From Diphasiastrum complanatum (taxonomy: Eukaryota; Streptophyta; Lycopodiopsida; Lycopodiales; Lycopodiaceae): a stretch of 64,000 nt of DNA. Shown piece by piece: positions 24,216 to 35,931 of this stretch. Where the stretch lies: contig CM055111.1 of the NCBI GenBank assembly GCA_029204225.1, positions 31,101,963-31,165,962 on the forward strand. Reading direction: 5' to 3'. The position numbers and the translations under genes were made by a program. Below the pieces are notes generated by a model. It had not been told where the DNA came from. It saw only the letters and a list, made by a program, of their open reading frames with translations, and did no database searches. Position 1 is the first letter of the stretch; the number at the start of each line of letters is the position of its first letter.

Positions 24216-24850
24216 TGTGAAAGATTTCAGATCCTTAAGATCCAATCCACTTGAATGATCTTTGGTTAGAAAGATAAATACACTACCAATTTCACCAATG
24301 TAGAAAAATCAGCATCTACACACAATTTGAGATGCAAACACTAATAGAACTTGATCAAACTTGAATGAAATGATTATGTACTGTTGCTGTCTGTACAAAA
24401 CCAGCAAGCTACTGTATCTCACACGTGTGGATCCAAAAATAGCAAATATAGATCATTCTACACATAGAATTGCAAGCAATCACCAAGATAGTGCACCAAT
24501 GGATAGTAGAACCCAAGAGAGAAATGCGATAGAGAAGAGAGAAGATGACTCTCTCCACGAGTTACATCCTTTTATAGCAGGTCCAAACCCTATTTGGCCA
24601 CTTGGCTTTCCCACCAAAATGCTAACCCTACCAATTTTGGGTCTAGATTCAATGTACCCAACTTATTCAACTTGAATCTACTCAAACTCGTATTCTATCT
24701 TTCCCACACTTTCAAAAAGTGTTTATTCAAATGAAATTTAGACTAATGAACTTTGAAAAGTCAACCTCTAAGTCTAAAACAAGTTTTGGCCTCAATATGC
24801 CAAATATGGAAATATTGCAAAATGTGATGAAACTAGTTGAATCTTTCACA
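24216..24850 (-). repeat. 3' LTR of Copia C2
   Basis: 635 bp bounded by TGTGAAAGAT and ATCTTTCACA, so the ends are inverted TG/CA repeats. On the element strand the purine tract GAAGAGAGAG precedes it directly (24851-24860). Its termini and polypurine tract resemble those of the LTR element at 34960-40513. A CACACGTGTG palindrome sits near 24420. The 5' LTR is missing. Confidence 0.75.
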
Positions 24851-27800
24851 CTCTCTCTTCAACTAGTTTTAGCATAGACTTTGATAATACTCCAAGTGAA
24901 GTCCTATGCTTCATGAACAAGTCTTTTCCCAATGCTTTGGTGAAGATATTAGCTACACATTCCCTTGAAGACACATGTTGAATCTCCACCTCCTTTGCAA
25001 TGACTCGCTCTCTCACAAAATGATATTGTATCTCAATATGCTTGCTCCTAGCATGAAAGATAGGATTGGATGCCATTTTTTGGACTGATTGATTGTCACA
25101 AAAGATGATTGGGCTCTCTGAAAAATCCAGCAAGTGAAGGTCCTTGATCATCCTTTTGATCCATACCATCTCCTTTGTGCAATGTGTACGAGCTTTGTAC
25201 TCGGCCTCACTAAATGACAATGAGATAGTGGCTTGTTTCTTTGACATCCATGATATAGCTCCATCACCTATGAAAATACAATAAGAACTAATGGATTTCC
25301 TATCCATTACATCTCCAGCATAGTCCGAATCTAAAAATCCAAAAAGATTAGGTGATGATCCCTCATACAATATGCCAAAATCTCGAGTTCCAATGATGTA
25401 CCTCAAAACTCGCTTTCCTAGCTTCCAATGCTCCTAGCATAGTTTTTGCCAATAGAACTTTGATCCATCATAAGAATGATCTTCTTCCTAAGAATAGACC
25501 TTCTTTCAATGATCATGTAATGCTCAAAATAGAAACAACCATAATTGATATAGAGAATAGTGTCCACTTGGGATGCTTCACTATTTCTTACATCAATTTT
25601 ACATGTAAAAATGTGACTAGAACATGAAGAATCAAATAGAATGTAAATGAAATGATTCCACCATGCTTCCAACTATGAACTCTCTGGAAAAATACAGCAA
25701 ACAGACAATAAATGTGAGCGATAAACTTTTGCTTGCATGTCTCCTCCTCCTTTGTCCTTTGTTGCCTTGTATCCACCATGATACTCCATGAATGAGCCTC
25801 CATCTTCATCTTGTCACAAGAAACCATCATACCTTGGAAATCCATGAGTAGGTGAGTACATTAATGATGCCAATCCAGCATCACATGACTCCATAATCCA
25901 AGTAGTTTGCACTAGTCCATCTTCAAGATCTACTTGACACAAGAAAATGACCATGAATTCACCAAAAATTGACAATCTCCAAGTATTGGCACCAAGTAGC
26001 TCAACACTTGAGAACTTAGCCATGGATGAGTGACATAATGAACCTCCAATAGATTCATTTCCATCAGCAAAATCAGCCAAGAATGTTAGTACAAATCCAA
26101 CATCAAAACAATGCTCACCAATGTAGCTAGTTTTACCATATATTGACAATTTGCACACATCCACATGAAATTGCTCAAACATGAGATAGAACAAGTAAAG
26201 TAAACTTGAACAACACTTCCTTGCTGCTCCGTTGACCTTACTTGAGTCTTCAATATGCTGCAAAAATAGATCCATAACACCTTTGCCAATTACCTCTCCT
26301 TTGATGCTCTTGACTAGCTCCAAATTGCCAACTTCCCTTTTGACTAGTTGAAGTGCTTTGAGATCAATCTCTTGATCTTCAACTTGACCATCAGAGTCAT
26401 TGAACAAACTTTGTTTTCCAGATCCATTACTTGATTTTACAGTAAGATAACATCCATCCACTTGCATAGCTCCATGTACACAAGAAGATCTTCCAAAAGA
26501 TGTTCTATTCTTCATAAGAGATCAATACTCAAGATCCATTGCTTGGATCCACTCCTCTTCTTTCCTTGCTTGATCTACACTTGTAGGATCATCCAAAGAG
26601 GTTAGGAAAGCAACATAATTTCCAGAAACTACTTGCTTACCCTTTTGATCATAAGTGAGCCTTGAAGGTACTTGTCTTTCTCTTGATGTTCTCCTTGGCT
26701 TTTGACTTGATGAAGGTCCATCATTACCACCATCCAAAGTAGGATCCTTTTCATCAACATCAAGAATGTTAGATCCATATATTTTACCATCAATCATGCT
26801 TGAAGACACCTTTGGAATGTTCTCCTCATCAAAAATGACATCTCTACCAACAATCACTTTGTTAGTAGAAGGAATGTAAACCTTATAGGCTTTACTCACC
26901 TCACTATATCCAACAAAAATACCTCTTCTTGAAGATGGATCCTCCTTGGTCCTATCATCAAGAGTAATGTTGACATAGCATGTGCATCCAAAGGTTCTTA
27001 GAAAGTGACACTCGGCCTCCTCTTGAATAGCATCTCAAAAGGTGTCCTTCCATTTAAAATAGCACTCGGCCACCTATTGCACAAGAAATTGGCACACAAC
27101 AAAGCTTGATCCCAAAATGGTTTGTCAAGATTAGCACTTAGCCTCATAGCTTTAGCACTTTCACATAAAGTCCCTATTCTTCCTTTCAGACACTCCATTT
27201 TGTTGTGGGGTCCTTGATGTTGTATACTCCCTCTTGATCCCATGCTCATCACAAAAGGCCTTGAACTTGTTAGATATGTACTCACCACCATTGTCACCTC
27301 TCAAGCACTTAATCTTTGTGGAAAATTGGTTCTCCCTTGCATTCTTGAACTTGACAAAGACATCATACACTTCATCCTTGCTCTTTAGTAGATAGATCCA
27401 ACAAAATCTACTAAAATCATCAATGAATGTTACATACATCTTAGCTCCACTATTGCTAATCGTAGTAAATCCATGAATATCTGAATGTACAAGTTGAAAA
27501 GGCTTTGTAGATCTAGAATTAGATCTAGTATAAGGTAGTCTATGTGACTTAGACAAAGCACAAGACTCACAAACATGCTTGTCATTACTTAAGGAACTTG
27601 GAAGACCAATCACAACCTTCTTCCTTGCCATTACCTCCAATGACTTGAAGTTGAGGTGTCCCATCCTTTTGTGCCAAACCTCTTGAATAGAAATCTGCTC
27701 CCTTGCAACACATCCAACTTGGTTAGCATTAACACAAGCATCAAGTTTGAACAACTTCCCTTGCCTTTTACCTTTTCCAATCAAGACATCCTTCCTTTTG

Positions 27801-29533
27801 ATCAAACAAGCATCTCCATCAAACTCCACCTTGAGGCCCTTACTTAGGATTTGACTCACACTAAGCAAATTCTTGGTAATAGATGGAATAAACAAGACAT
27901 CCTCCAAATGAACATTCCTATTTGTAGAGAGAGAAATAGGAATTGTGCCAATCCCTTTGATTGCACACTCACCATCATTGGCCGTGTAGATCACCCTCTT
28001 GTCATCTCCATATGCCAACAAAGAAGTGAAGTACTCTTTGTGAAAGGTCATGTGTGAACTTGCTCCACTATCAATCCACCAAGGATCTAGATCTCCATCA
28101 TTAGCAAGCATACATGAAGACATCACAAAAGCATCATCATTTGCATCTTGCACATCCAAACCATCCTCATCAAGAGTAAGATTACCTTGCTTGTCTCCTT
28201 GATCTCTCTTCTTCTTGTAGCACTCACTTGCAAAGTGTCCTTTGATGCCACAATAGAAGCACTTGAGCTTTGATCTATCCTTCTTTTTGCCACTTGAAGA
28301 AGCATCCACTTGATCTTGCCCTTTAGACCACTTGCTTTTGGTTTTGCCCTTGAATTTGCCCTTTGTGAACATAGCATCGTCTTGAAGTGTCGATGTAGAT
28401 CCACCTCTTGCTTGAAGCCTATATTCCTCATTGATCAAGATTTCTTGAAGATCCATCAAACTTGGCAAAGTCTTTTGAATAGCAATACTTTGAACAATGT
28501 TAGCATGAGCATCCAACAAGCCATTAAGAATCACTTGAATAAGCTCTCCTTCCTTAATGCTTTCATCTATGCAAGCTAACTCATCATTCAATGCTTTCAT
28601 TCTCAAAACAAAAGTACTTGGACTTTCTTCATTCTTTTGCAAACAAGAAAAGATTTGCCTTCTTAGAGTCAACACTCTAAAAGTAGACTTGGATTCATAA
28701 AGCTTCTTCAATAAATTCCAAGCTTCCAAAGATGATGTGCACTTACCAACTTCCTTGAGAAGTTCATTGGTAACATTCATCTTTATCATGTGTAGAGCCT
28801 TCTTGGCCTTCTTGTCATACCTCAATTGATCTTGTTGTGTTGCTCGTCTCTCCTCCAAACCTGCAACAATATCCAAAACATCATTCATCTCAAGAAGTGA
28901 CTCCATCCTCACTTTCCATAATGAATAGTTACTTGAGGTAAGCCTATCATTGGCTTCCAACATGACTCCAATTGAGGTTGCCATGTAGCAATGACCTGAT
29001 CTTCTTTTTCAACCTACTTCAATGCACAAAGCACTCCTTTGAACAACAACAAATGCTTTCAAAAGAAATCACCAAGATTTGAAACTATCTCACAAATTCT
29101 CTTCTAGCACTTATCCAAGCAAATCAACACATAGAATCATGGAATCTTGATCAACCTATGATATATCCTCAATCTAATGACTTTTGCCACTTCCTAAGAT
29201 TGAAACACACTCAAATGAAGTCCAGCAACCTCACTATCTAGAGATCCAATCAAAATTAGGGTTTTGACAAAATCACAAAAAATTGACTATTCCAAATCTA
29301 CATGCAAATGCTGAAAATTTGATATGCAATCTATAAGCCACCACTTAAGCTGAACCAATGATCCAAAAATTGGCCAAATCCAGCATGTGAATTCAAAAAA
29401 CGAAATTGAACAAGTATATTGACCTATTTAGTGTTTTGATCTACAAAAGATCCAATCTACAAAAGCAAAAAATCTGATTTTGGTGTAGAATCCTCTCTAG
29501 CATGCTCTAGACTTGATATCTTCACCAAATTCT
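24851..29533 (-). mobile_element. Copia element C2 with RT replaced by an unknown module
   Basis: From the leader (29533-28985) the minus strand encodes Gag from 28984 (MATSIGVMLEANDRLTSSNY), a CX2CX4HX4C knuckle (CFYCGIKGHFASEC), protease (WWIDSGASSHM), GAG-pre-integrase (VWHKRMGHLNFKSLEVMARK) and integrase (FIDDFSRFCW, RGDNGGEYIS, RTPQQNGVSERKN) as one 607-residue frame to 27161. A one-base insertion near 27168 and another shift near 27000 break it. After EEWIQAMDLEY, where RT should begin, there is instead about 1.1 kb of unfamiliar coding sequence (26515-25418). RNase H then resumes at 25406-24846 (LDSDYAGDVMDRKS, FSEAEYKA). No RT catalytic motif is present, so it cannot be autonomous. 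Confidence 0.85.
25418..26515 (-). other. Unknown coding module occupying the RT position of Copia C2
   Basis: A 233-residue open frame (26515-25814) begins right after the RT start is cut off. It contains VEDQEIDLKALQ, ELVKSIKGEV, MDLFLQHIEDSSKV and GAARKC. A further frame (25672-25418) holds CKIDVRNSEAS...DTILYINY. Both parts have clear counterparts in the element at 34960-40513, at residues 727-823 of its 942-residue protein and at 35925-35620. The module recurs at 60721-61270. No known domain is recognised. It has Cys residues but no obvious metal-binding pattern. Confidence 0.7.
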
Positions 29534-29534
29534 A

Positions 29535-29957
29535 AGTTAATCTCTTCTGTCAGTAATTTTTCTCTGATGAAATGCTGTTGAATGTCTATATGTTTTGTTC
29601 TGGAATGATACACTGGGTTTTTTGCTAAAGCAATTATATACAGCTGATGTTATACAATACATAACAGTTACTTTGGTCTGTTCAAAACCAATTTCTTTCA
29701 TTAAGTTTCTTAATGAAATGGTCTCTTTAGCTGCATGTGTTGTAACCATGTATTCAGCTTTTGTACTGGACAATGCAAGTGAACTTTGCTTTTTACTGCT
29801 CCAGCTGACACAGCCTGAATTTAGCAAGAAAATATAGCCTGATGTAGACTTTATGTCTTCCTTGTCGCTTCCCCAACCTGCGTCTGAATATCCTTGGAGT
29901 ATATTTTGATTTGTTGTAGCTTTGTAGCCTATGCACCAGGTTTTGGTTCCGTACATC
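29535..29957 (-). mobile_element. Copia RNase H fragment
   Basis: Reads TKTWCIGYKATTNQN, LQGYSDAGWGSDKED and LSSTKAEYM on the minus strand, close to 11621-11890 of Copia A. It ends abruptly at GGTTTTGGTTCC, where the inverted repeat at 29950 starts. Confidence 0.8.
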
Positions 29958-30670
29958 CATTAATCATAGGATTTTTTGTGATTTAATTAATGTACGCTTT
30001 CAAATAGCTAAGTGCAATGATATCGATCCCCTTGTTCTATTTCTAGTACCTTATTGGATATCATAATATTCTTGTTATTGTAATGTTTCTAAGAAATTGA
30101 ATTCTAAACTTTCTTTTATATTGTTGGTGCCTCACAACATCAACTGAACATCGAGCTGTCAAAGTGTTGTATTCTCATATTTAGTTATGAATTTTTGACT
30201 TATACAAACAGGTGTTTCTTAATTTTTCTTCTTGCAATTATGTTATTGTTCTTGTTGTTTGACGCCGTCTATTAGTGATCACATTTTTTTATGGTTACTA
30301 ATGTATATTTGCTATCGACATGCAAATGGTTGTGTCAGAGTATCGATCAAGTCAACCACCAGAAGCACCTCCCATAGATCGCAAGTGGACCTTGAATTGT
30401 GAGTATTGCAATCTTTAGACATTTTTTTGTCATCGAGTATTCTTATGTGGCCATTTGACATTTTTAGTTTATTTAAAACATTTTCTCTGTCCTACTGTCC
30501 TCCGACTGATTGTTGGTGTTATGTTCCTAACTTTATATTCGTTACTTTTTATTTTTGTTTGTCACATTTGGCATAAGCACTGTCATTTTGATGATATCAC
30601 ATACATATGAAATTGTTCAAACCTTATCAAACAAATGAAATCAACATGTTATAATTTAATTTTCTAGATA
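29950..30670. repeat. Inverted copy of 8360-9060
   Basis: Sequence such as gtacatccattaatcatag at the left end is the reverse complement of 9040-9060, and similarity continues through the interval. No gene. Confidence 0.75.
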
Positions 30671-30839
30671 CCTCTTGAATTTTGAATTAAAAAAAATTCT
30701 TATGTATTATAAAGGCATGCCTTTGTCACTAGCTCAAAATCGATGCAATATATCAATTGAGATACAACTTTGGCATGTAACACATAAAGTTGTTTATAGA
30801 GTAATCGAATTCAAAGAATACCGAGCTGCTTTCAAGATT

Positions 30840-32080
30840 CAAATCATTCATAGTTGATGCATGCCACCCAAAATAGCTAAAATATAATGCCCAACAAGCG
30901 ATTTGGTGCTTATCATTAAGCATAGTTCATCAAATGATCAAAATTGACCAATCTCAATGTTAATAGCTTCAGATTGTTCGAGTACAATCCCTTATCAATG
31001 GAAGTATTTCCTACCACTTCAGATAGCTCAAATTTCATATCTATTTCTCAAGATAGCTTGAATTTAATGCCTACACACAAGAATGCTCAATTTTGATCCT
31101 CATCTATGGACATGGCTCATTGAGTGATCAAATTTGATTAATATTGACTCCAATACACTGTAAATTGCTCATGTTCGATCCCTTGTTGATAGAATTGATC
31201 CCTATGACACAAGATATCCCAAACTTTATTTCACTCATGATCAATCAATTTTGGTCCTTATCGCTCAAAAGTGTTCGTTGAGTGATTATATCATATGAAT
31301 CATGTGCTTAGGACAACTACATAGCTCAAATTTTATGCATATGACTTAAGTTAAAGCGCAAATTAAATGCATAACATGTAATTTTGGACTTTATTAATTG
31401 ACATGGCTCATCGAGTGATCAAGTTAGAAGTCTAGTACATTTAGATTGTTTGAATTTTATTGCCTATTGATGAAGTTGACCCCTATCATCACATCGATCG
31501 GTTGAGAGGTTTCAAAGAGAATGTCATCATCGGTGGAATGATTCCCTCTGGTAGTGGATGTGAAGAAATAATTTGGCAATGAGATAGCTTAAATTCAATG
31601 TATATCACTCAAGATGGCTTGATTTTGAACATTATCACTAAAAAATGTCCATTAAGTGACGAAATTAGAGGAATCTTGTGTCCAAGTCTAATAATTAGAC
31701 TAAAACCAACTAAATGTCTAATTTGACTAATATTCACTCCGGTACATTTAAATTGCTCATGTTCGATCCCTTGTTGATAAAATTAATCCCTATGACACAA
31801 GATATCCCAAACTTTATTTCACTCATGATCAATCAATTTTGGTCCTTATCGCTCAAAAGTGTTCGTTGAGTGATTATATCAGATGAACCTTAAGCTTAGG
31901 ACAACTACATAACTCAAATTTCACGCATGTGACTTAAAATAGCTCAAATTTGATGCATAACATGTAATTTTGGACTTTATTAGTTGACATGTCTCATTGA
32001 GTGATCATGTTCAATCATTTTTTAAGTCTAGTACATTTAGATTGTTTGAATTTGATTGCTTATTGAGGAAGGTGGTGTGA
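30840..32080. repeat. Degenerate tandem array, left part, period about 285 bp
   Basis: A recurring set of phrases (acatttagattgtttgaatt; ttgatgaagttgacccctatc; gatagctcaaatt; catggctcatcgagtgatcaa) appears at about 30965, 31155, 31439, 31745 and 32031. Spacing ranges from 190 to 306 and is mostly near 285. Two units (31130-31330 and 31725-31930) are almost identical. The array resumes at 40540. Confidence 0.7.
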
Positions 32081-32099
32081 TACGTTTGTTGTGTTGCTT

Positions 32100-32407
32100 A
32101 ATAGTGTTCATAACACTATAGTGGGGTTTTGTATGATTATGAAGCCAATCATTGGGTTTCTAGTTACGATATGGCCATAGATTATACTAAAAGGTAACAT
32201 AAGTTTGAACCCATTCACCTCATAAGTAATGCATCTCAAATATTCTTTTCAATGATATAAATGTTTTTCGTTTACTAATTCTTGTATTCTCTCCAATCAA
32301 GCAAACTTAATTTGATTCAATTTTTGATGCAATTGCCATGATCTATCTATGAAAGCTTGACCATCTTTTTTAATAGTTTTATCATGATAATATATGTGGT
32401 TTTGGAA
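32100..32407. other. Unassigned AT-rich sequence
   Basis: No gene or repeat recognised. Confidence 0.3.
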
Positions 32408-32414
32408 ATATATA

Positions 32415-32445
<31 letters not shown>

Positions 32446-32460
32446 CATATATGTATATAT

Positions 32461-32508
<48 letters not shown>
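32408..32508. repeat. (TA)n microsatellite
   Basis: About 100 bases of near-pure TA with interspersed CA steps. It produces spurious Ile-Tyr frames on both strands. Confidence 0.95.
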
Positions 32509-32510
<2 letters not shown>

Positions 32511-33498
32511 CTCTAATGGTGTTTTTCAACCACTTTGAGCAGTAGCTTTTCCATGTTTTTCAATGGATTAGCAATATGGGATTTATTATGCTTGTAAATT
32601 TCCATTATGTTTGTTAAGCATAGAGCATATTCTGGAAACCAAAACAGAAACTGAAATCTATTTTATGTTGACTATTTTTCTACCTCGGACAGTAAATCAA
32701 TAAGTTATTATAGACTGTAAAACTGAAATTTTTACTATAGAAGGTAAAGCACTAGTCATCTTTTACTGCATTACACATTGAGGATAAATAAACCATTCAG
32801 CTTTTCATTATTTGATTTCATTCATATCCATTTCAATGATACACATCCTAACTTTTACTCATTTTGTATATTTATTACTTAGTGAATTAAGACATGAGTG
32901 AAAACAGAGAATAACAATAAAAACTACCTCAGTCTTTTTGCTTTTGCCTTAAGTTTCAAGGAACTGTCCTTTAGGCCAAGGTCTTTCTTCAGCAGGTCCT
33001 GTTCAATATGTACTTCGTTTTTCAAAGTCACTTTGAATATTTTCTGTAAGTGCACAAAATTCCTTTCACACTGCGGTTCCAATCTTTAACTTTGCCGGGT
33101 CATCTTCTTCACTAAAAGTTTGGAACAAGAAGATATAGGAAGGAGGGGGTCGCTGAAGGAAGAAAGGACACATATAGAGAAACAAAGGGAGATCGGTCGA
33201 GGAAGAGAGAGAGATAGCGACAGACATAGAGAAGTCGGATGAGGGAGAGATGGTAGCACTGGCTGTGAGCGAGAGAGAGAGAGGGGTTAGATATGCAGCT
33301 GTAGGGAGAGAGAGAGAGATAAAGCGAACAGAGAGGGAGAGAGGAAGATGATTTAAAGGTGGAGAGGGGGATGTTTAGCATGTATCGTAGGAAGAGAGTG
33401 AGATGTAGAACATCGATTGTCTGAGATAGGAAGAGAGATAAGTTGTATGAGAGGGATATAAAAGTTTGTCCATCGCAACTAGGAAGAGAAGTGAAGTT
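32509..33498. other. Unassigned, with a GA-rich stretch at 33120-33440
   Basis: The right half is rich in GAGAGAGA purine blocks. No convincing gene. Confidence 0.35.
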
Positions 33499-33640
33499 CT
33501 GACCAACGATTTCAAACAGAGGATAAAGCCTGACCGGCGATTTCAGACAGAGATTAAGTCTGACCAGCGATTTCAGACAGAGATTAAGTCTGACCAGTCA
33601 TTTCAGACAGAGGATAAAGCCTGACCAGCGATTTCAGTAG
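33499..33640 (+). repeat. 30-31 bp minisatellite, nearly five units
   Basis: Units follow gaccagcgatttcagacaga with a tail of gattaagtct or ggataaagcct; the last unit is partial. Confidence 0.85.
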
Positions 33641-34954
33641 GCAAGAGTGCAGACAGAGTCTCATGAGAGAGAGAGTTTGAGAAATGCTTCTTCTTTACAT
33701 GATCATATTCCAAAGACCAATAAATCTGCAGATAGCACTAGTATTTAATGCCAGTCTTTGGAGACCATGGAATCATCCACAATGTTCTTCCAGGATCGTT
33801 GTACTATTCATCACAAATGAGAGACAAAATGCATCAGAAGACTCCATGCCTCTCTTCATCACCAGAACACTAAAAATGATCTCCGCTCATAACCAAGAAA
33901 ACAAGAACTCTCTTCTACTCTCCATGAACGAATGTCTCCTCCTCCGAATGCCTCCTTCCCCTTCTCCTTGCGTGGGAGAAAATGGTTTGAAAAGCCGTCC
34001 TCTTCAAAACACCAAGATATTTCCTTCCGATCCATTGAATTCAATTCTACCAATTATCATAAAAAATTTTATATCCATTGGACATGTGTCCATAGCACAT
34101 TGGTTGATTTCAGAAGCAGGGAATAGCCCATAGTGAAAACTACTCCACCCACCATTTGAAGCATCTTTTCTTCATAACTGAACTTCATTGAAGGGAAAAA
34201 TGCCTTCAATAAAGTTTTCTAGTTTTCATATTGATACAAAGACCTTTATAAACTATTTTGGCCTTACCAAGACAATTCCTTCAAAATCTTTAATCATTGG
34301 TATTCAGATCCATTCGTCCCATTATGATTGCAACATTTGTAATGTTTTAGTCCTTCATTTTCCATAGAGACATACACTACATTGATTTACAATTCCAACT
34401 GCCATTTTGGTAGCATGGCTTTAACTCTATCAGTAGCTGACCAATTCGAATTCTTCGATTTTTTTTCAAGAGCTTATTGATTTGTAAAGTAATGTTACTT
34501 CATTACTTGGTCGCAGCTTGAAGTTTTCAATTGTCGTCAATGATCTTCTTAGAAATTGTTGTTTTTTCGCTGATTGGTTGTCATCGTCTTGAAATGAACT
34601 TTGATTGTTGTTGTTTGCAAGACCCTTAGCCTTTGGACCTTTCTTTGAAACTTAAGTCAATACCTGGGCATCTTTTATTAATCATAGTTTAACAAGTACA
34701 TTGATCAATTACAACATGGCAAACAATGGCCATTAACAACTATGGATATTTTTGTCCATCATAGTCACTTACAAGTATTGATATTTAACAAACTTACTAA
34801 AAATAATAAAATCTTAAAAATAGTTCTAATTCTTCTGATATCACTGTTATTTGACAACTTGATACATTTGAACCTGCCAAGAGTATAGCTACTCTTTAAC
34901 ATAGCCACATTCGTACATCTGTAAAAAGTGGCATAATAGCAGATTTTGTGCATA
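33641..34954. other. Unassigned sequence upstream of the young LTR element
   Basis: An open frame of 149 codons (33684-34133, plus) and a smaller opposite one exist, but neither resembles a known protein or has supporting signals. The stretch is otherwise AT-rich. Confidence 0.3.
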
Positions 34955-34959
34955 TGAGA
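34955..34959. other. Target-site duplication, left copy
   Basis: TGAGA, repeated exactly at 40514-40518, flanks the LTR element. A five-base duplication is normal for LTR retrotransposon integration. Confidence 0.9.
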
Positions 34960-35606
34960 TGTGAAAAATACAGATCCTAAGTGGATCTAAACTCCAAGAT
35001 CATTGGCTTGAATGCTTGCACTCCAAACTACATAAGCTAGGAATTGGCAACACATTCTATGCTACCTAGAATGCAAAGAACTTGATCAAAAAGCATTTAT
35101 CACAAATGGAAACTTCCATAAACATCAAGTGCGGCCCAAAATAGCATTATACAGTCCATAATACATCAGCCTACCACTTTTGGAAAGCACCTAAGATCAT
35201 ACACACAAAGCTTGAACTCAATCACTACACAATGCCAACAATGGAAGGAGAACCCAATAGAAAAATCTCTCATTAAGCAAATGAATACAATGGATCTGCT
35301 CCAACCTGTTTCTCCACGGCCTACCTGCTATATATAGCTGAGAGAGATGACTCTCTCTCCTCTCTCTAGACCCTCCTTACCTAAAATATGCCCTATATAG
35401 GTAAAATTGGCATATATGTCCAAAATACATGAAAATGGACTCATTTCGAAGGTCTTGAAGTTTGACACTTCTTCATACTGAAAAAATACACTTACTAAAA
35501 ATATCTAGACCTGTTTCACACGTGTGAAAAGTCAGATCCTAAACTATGTGCCATTTTTAGCAATTTTGGCCTAAAACTAGACAAGGAAATGTTGACAATT
35601 TTCACA
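34960..35606 (-). repeat. 3' LTR of the young element
   Basis: Bounded by TGTGAAAA and TTTTCACA. TATATATAG-type TATA motif around 35330. A 16-bp palindrome at 35514-35529 (TTTCACACGTGTGAAA) with a CACGTG core lies in what should be U3. Confidence 0.95.
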
Positions 35607-35619
35607 CTCCCTCTTCAAC
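35607..35619 (-). other. Polypurine tract
   Basis: On the element strand GTTGAAGAGGGAG abuts the 3' LTR. It primes plus-strand DNA synthesis in this class. Copia C2 has GTTGAAGAGAGAG in the same place. Confidence 0.8.
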
Positions 35620-35925
35620 TTAACTTGCTAGTTTTACAACACTACTTTGTTCCAACTTAAGAATGATCTCCATCATCAGAATAGATCTCTTCTCAAGGAT
35701 CCTAATATGTACAAAATAGGACACAACATAATTGATATAGATAATAGTGTCCATATAGGATGCTTCACTATTTCTTACATCAATTTTACATAGAATCATA
35801 AAAATGGTACATGTAAAAGAACATAGAATCTCAATTAATGAATTTCTCCATGTATCCATCTCTGGTTTCTCTGTAAAATAGCAGCAAACAAGTTGTAAAT
35901 GAAAGTGATCAACAAGTGTTTGCAT
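35620..35925 (-). other. 3' coding-like stretch shared with Copia C2
   Basis: A frame of 101 codons follows the main ORF and contains CKIDVRNSEAS and DTIIYINY. The same motif is in C2 at 25672-25418 (CKIDVRNSEAS, DTILYINY). It may be a downstream cistron or an old extension of the main protein. Conservation of the amino acids suggests it was once translated. Confidence 0.4.
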
Positions 35926-35931
35926 GCCTCC

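Noticed and set aside
24361-24675. A 104-codon ORF on the plus strand
   Set aside because: It lies within the Copia C2 LTR and is opposite to the element; no protein similarity.
32347-32545. Open frames on both strands with runs of Ile and Tyr
   Set aside because: They are products of the TA microsatellite.
33684-34133. A 149-codon ORF
   Set aside because: No family resemblance, no promoter or splice signals, and composition typical of chance frames. Kept only as part of an unassigned stretch.
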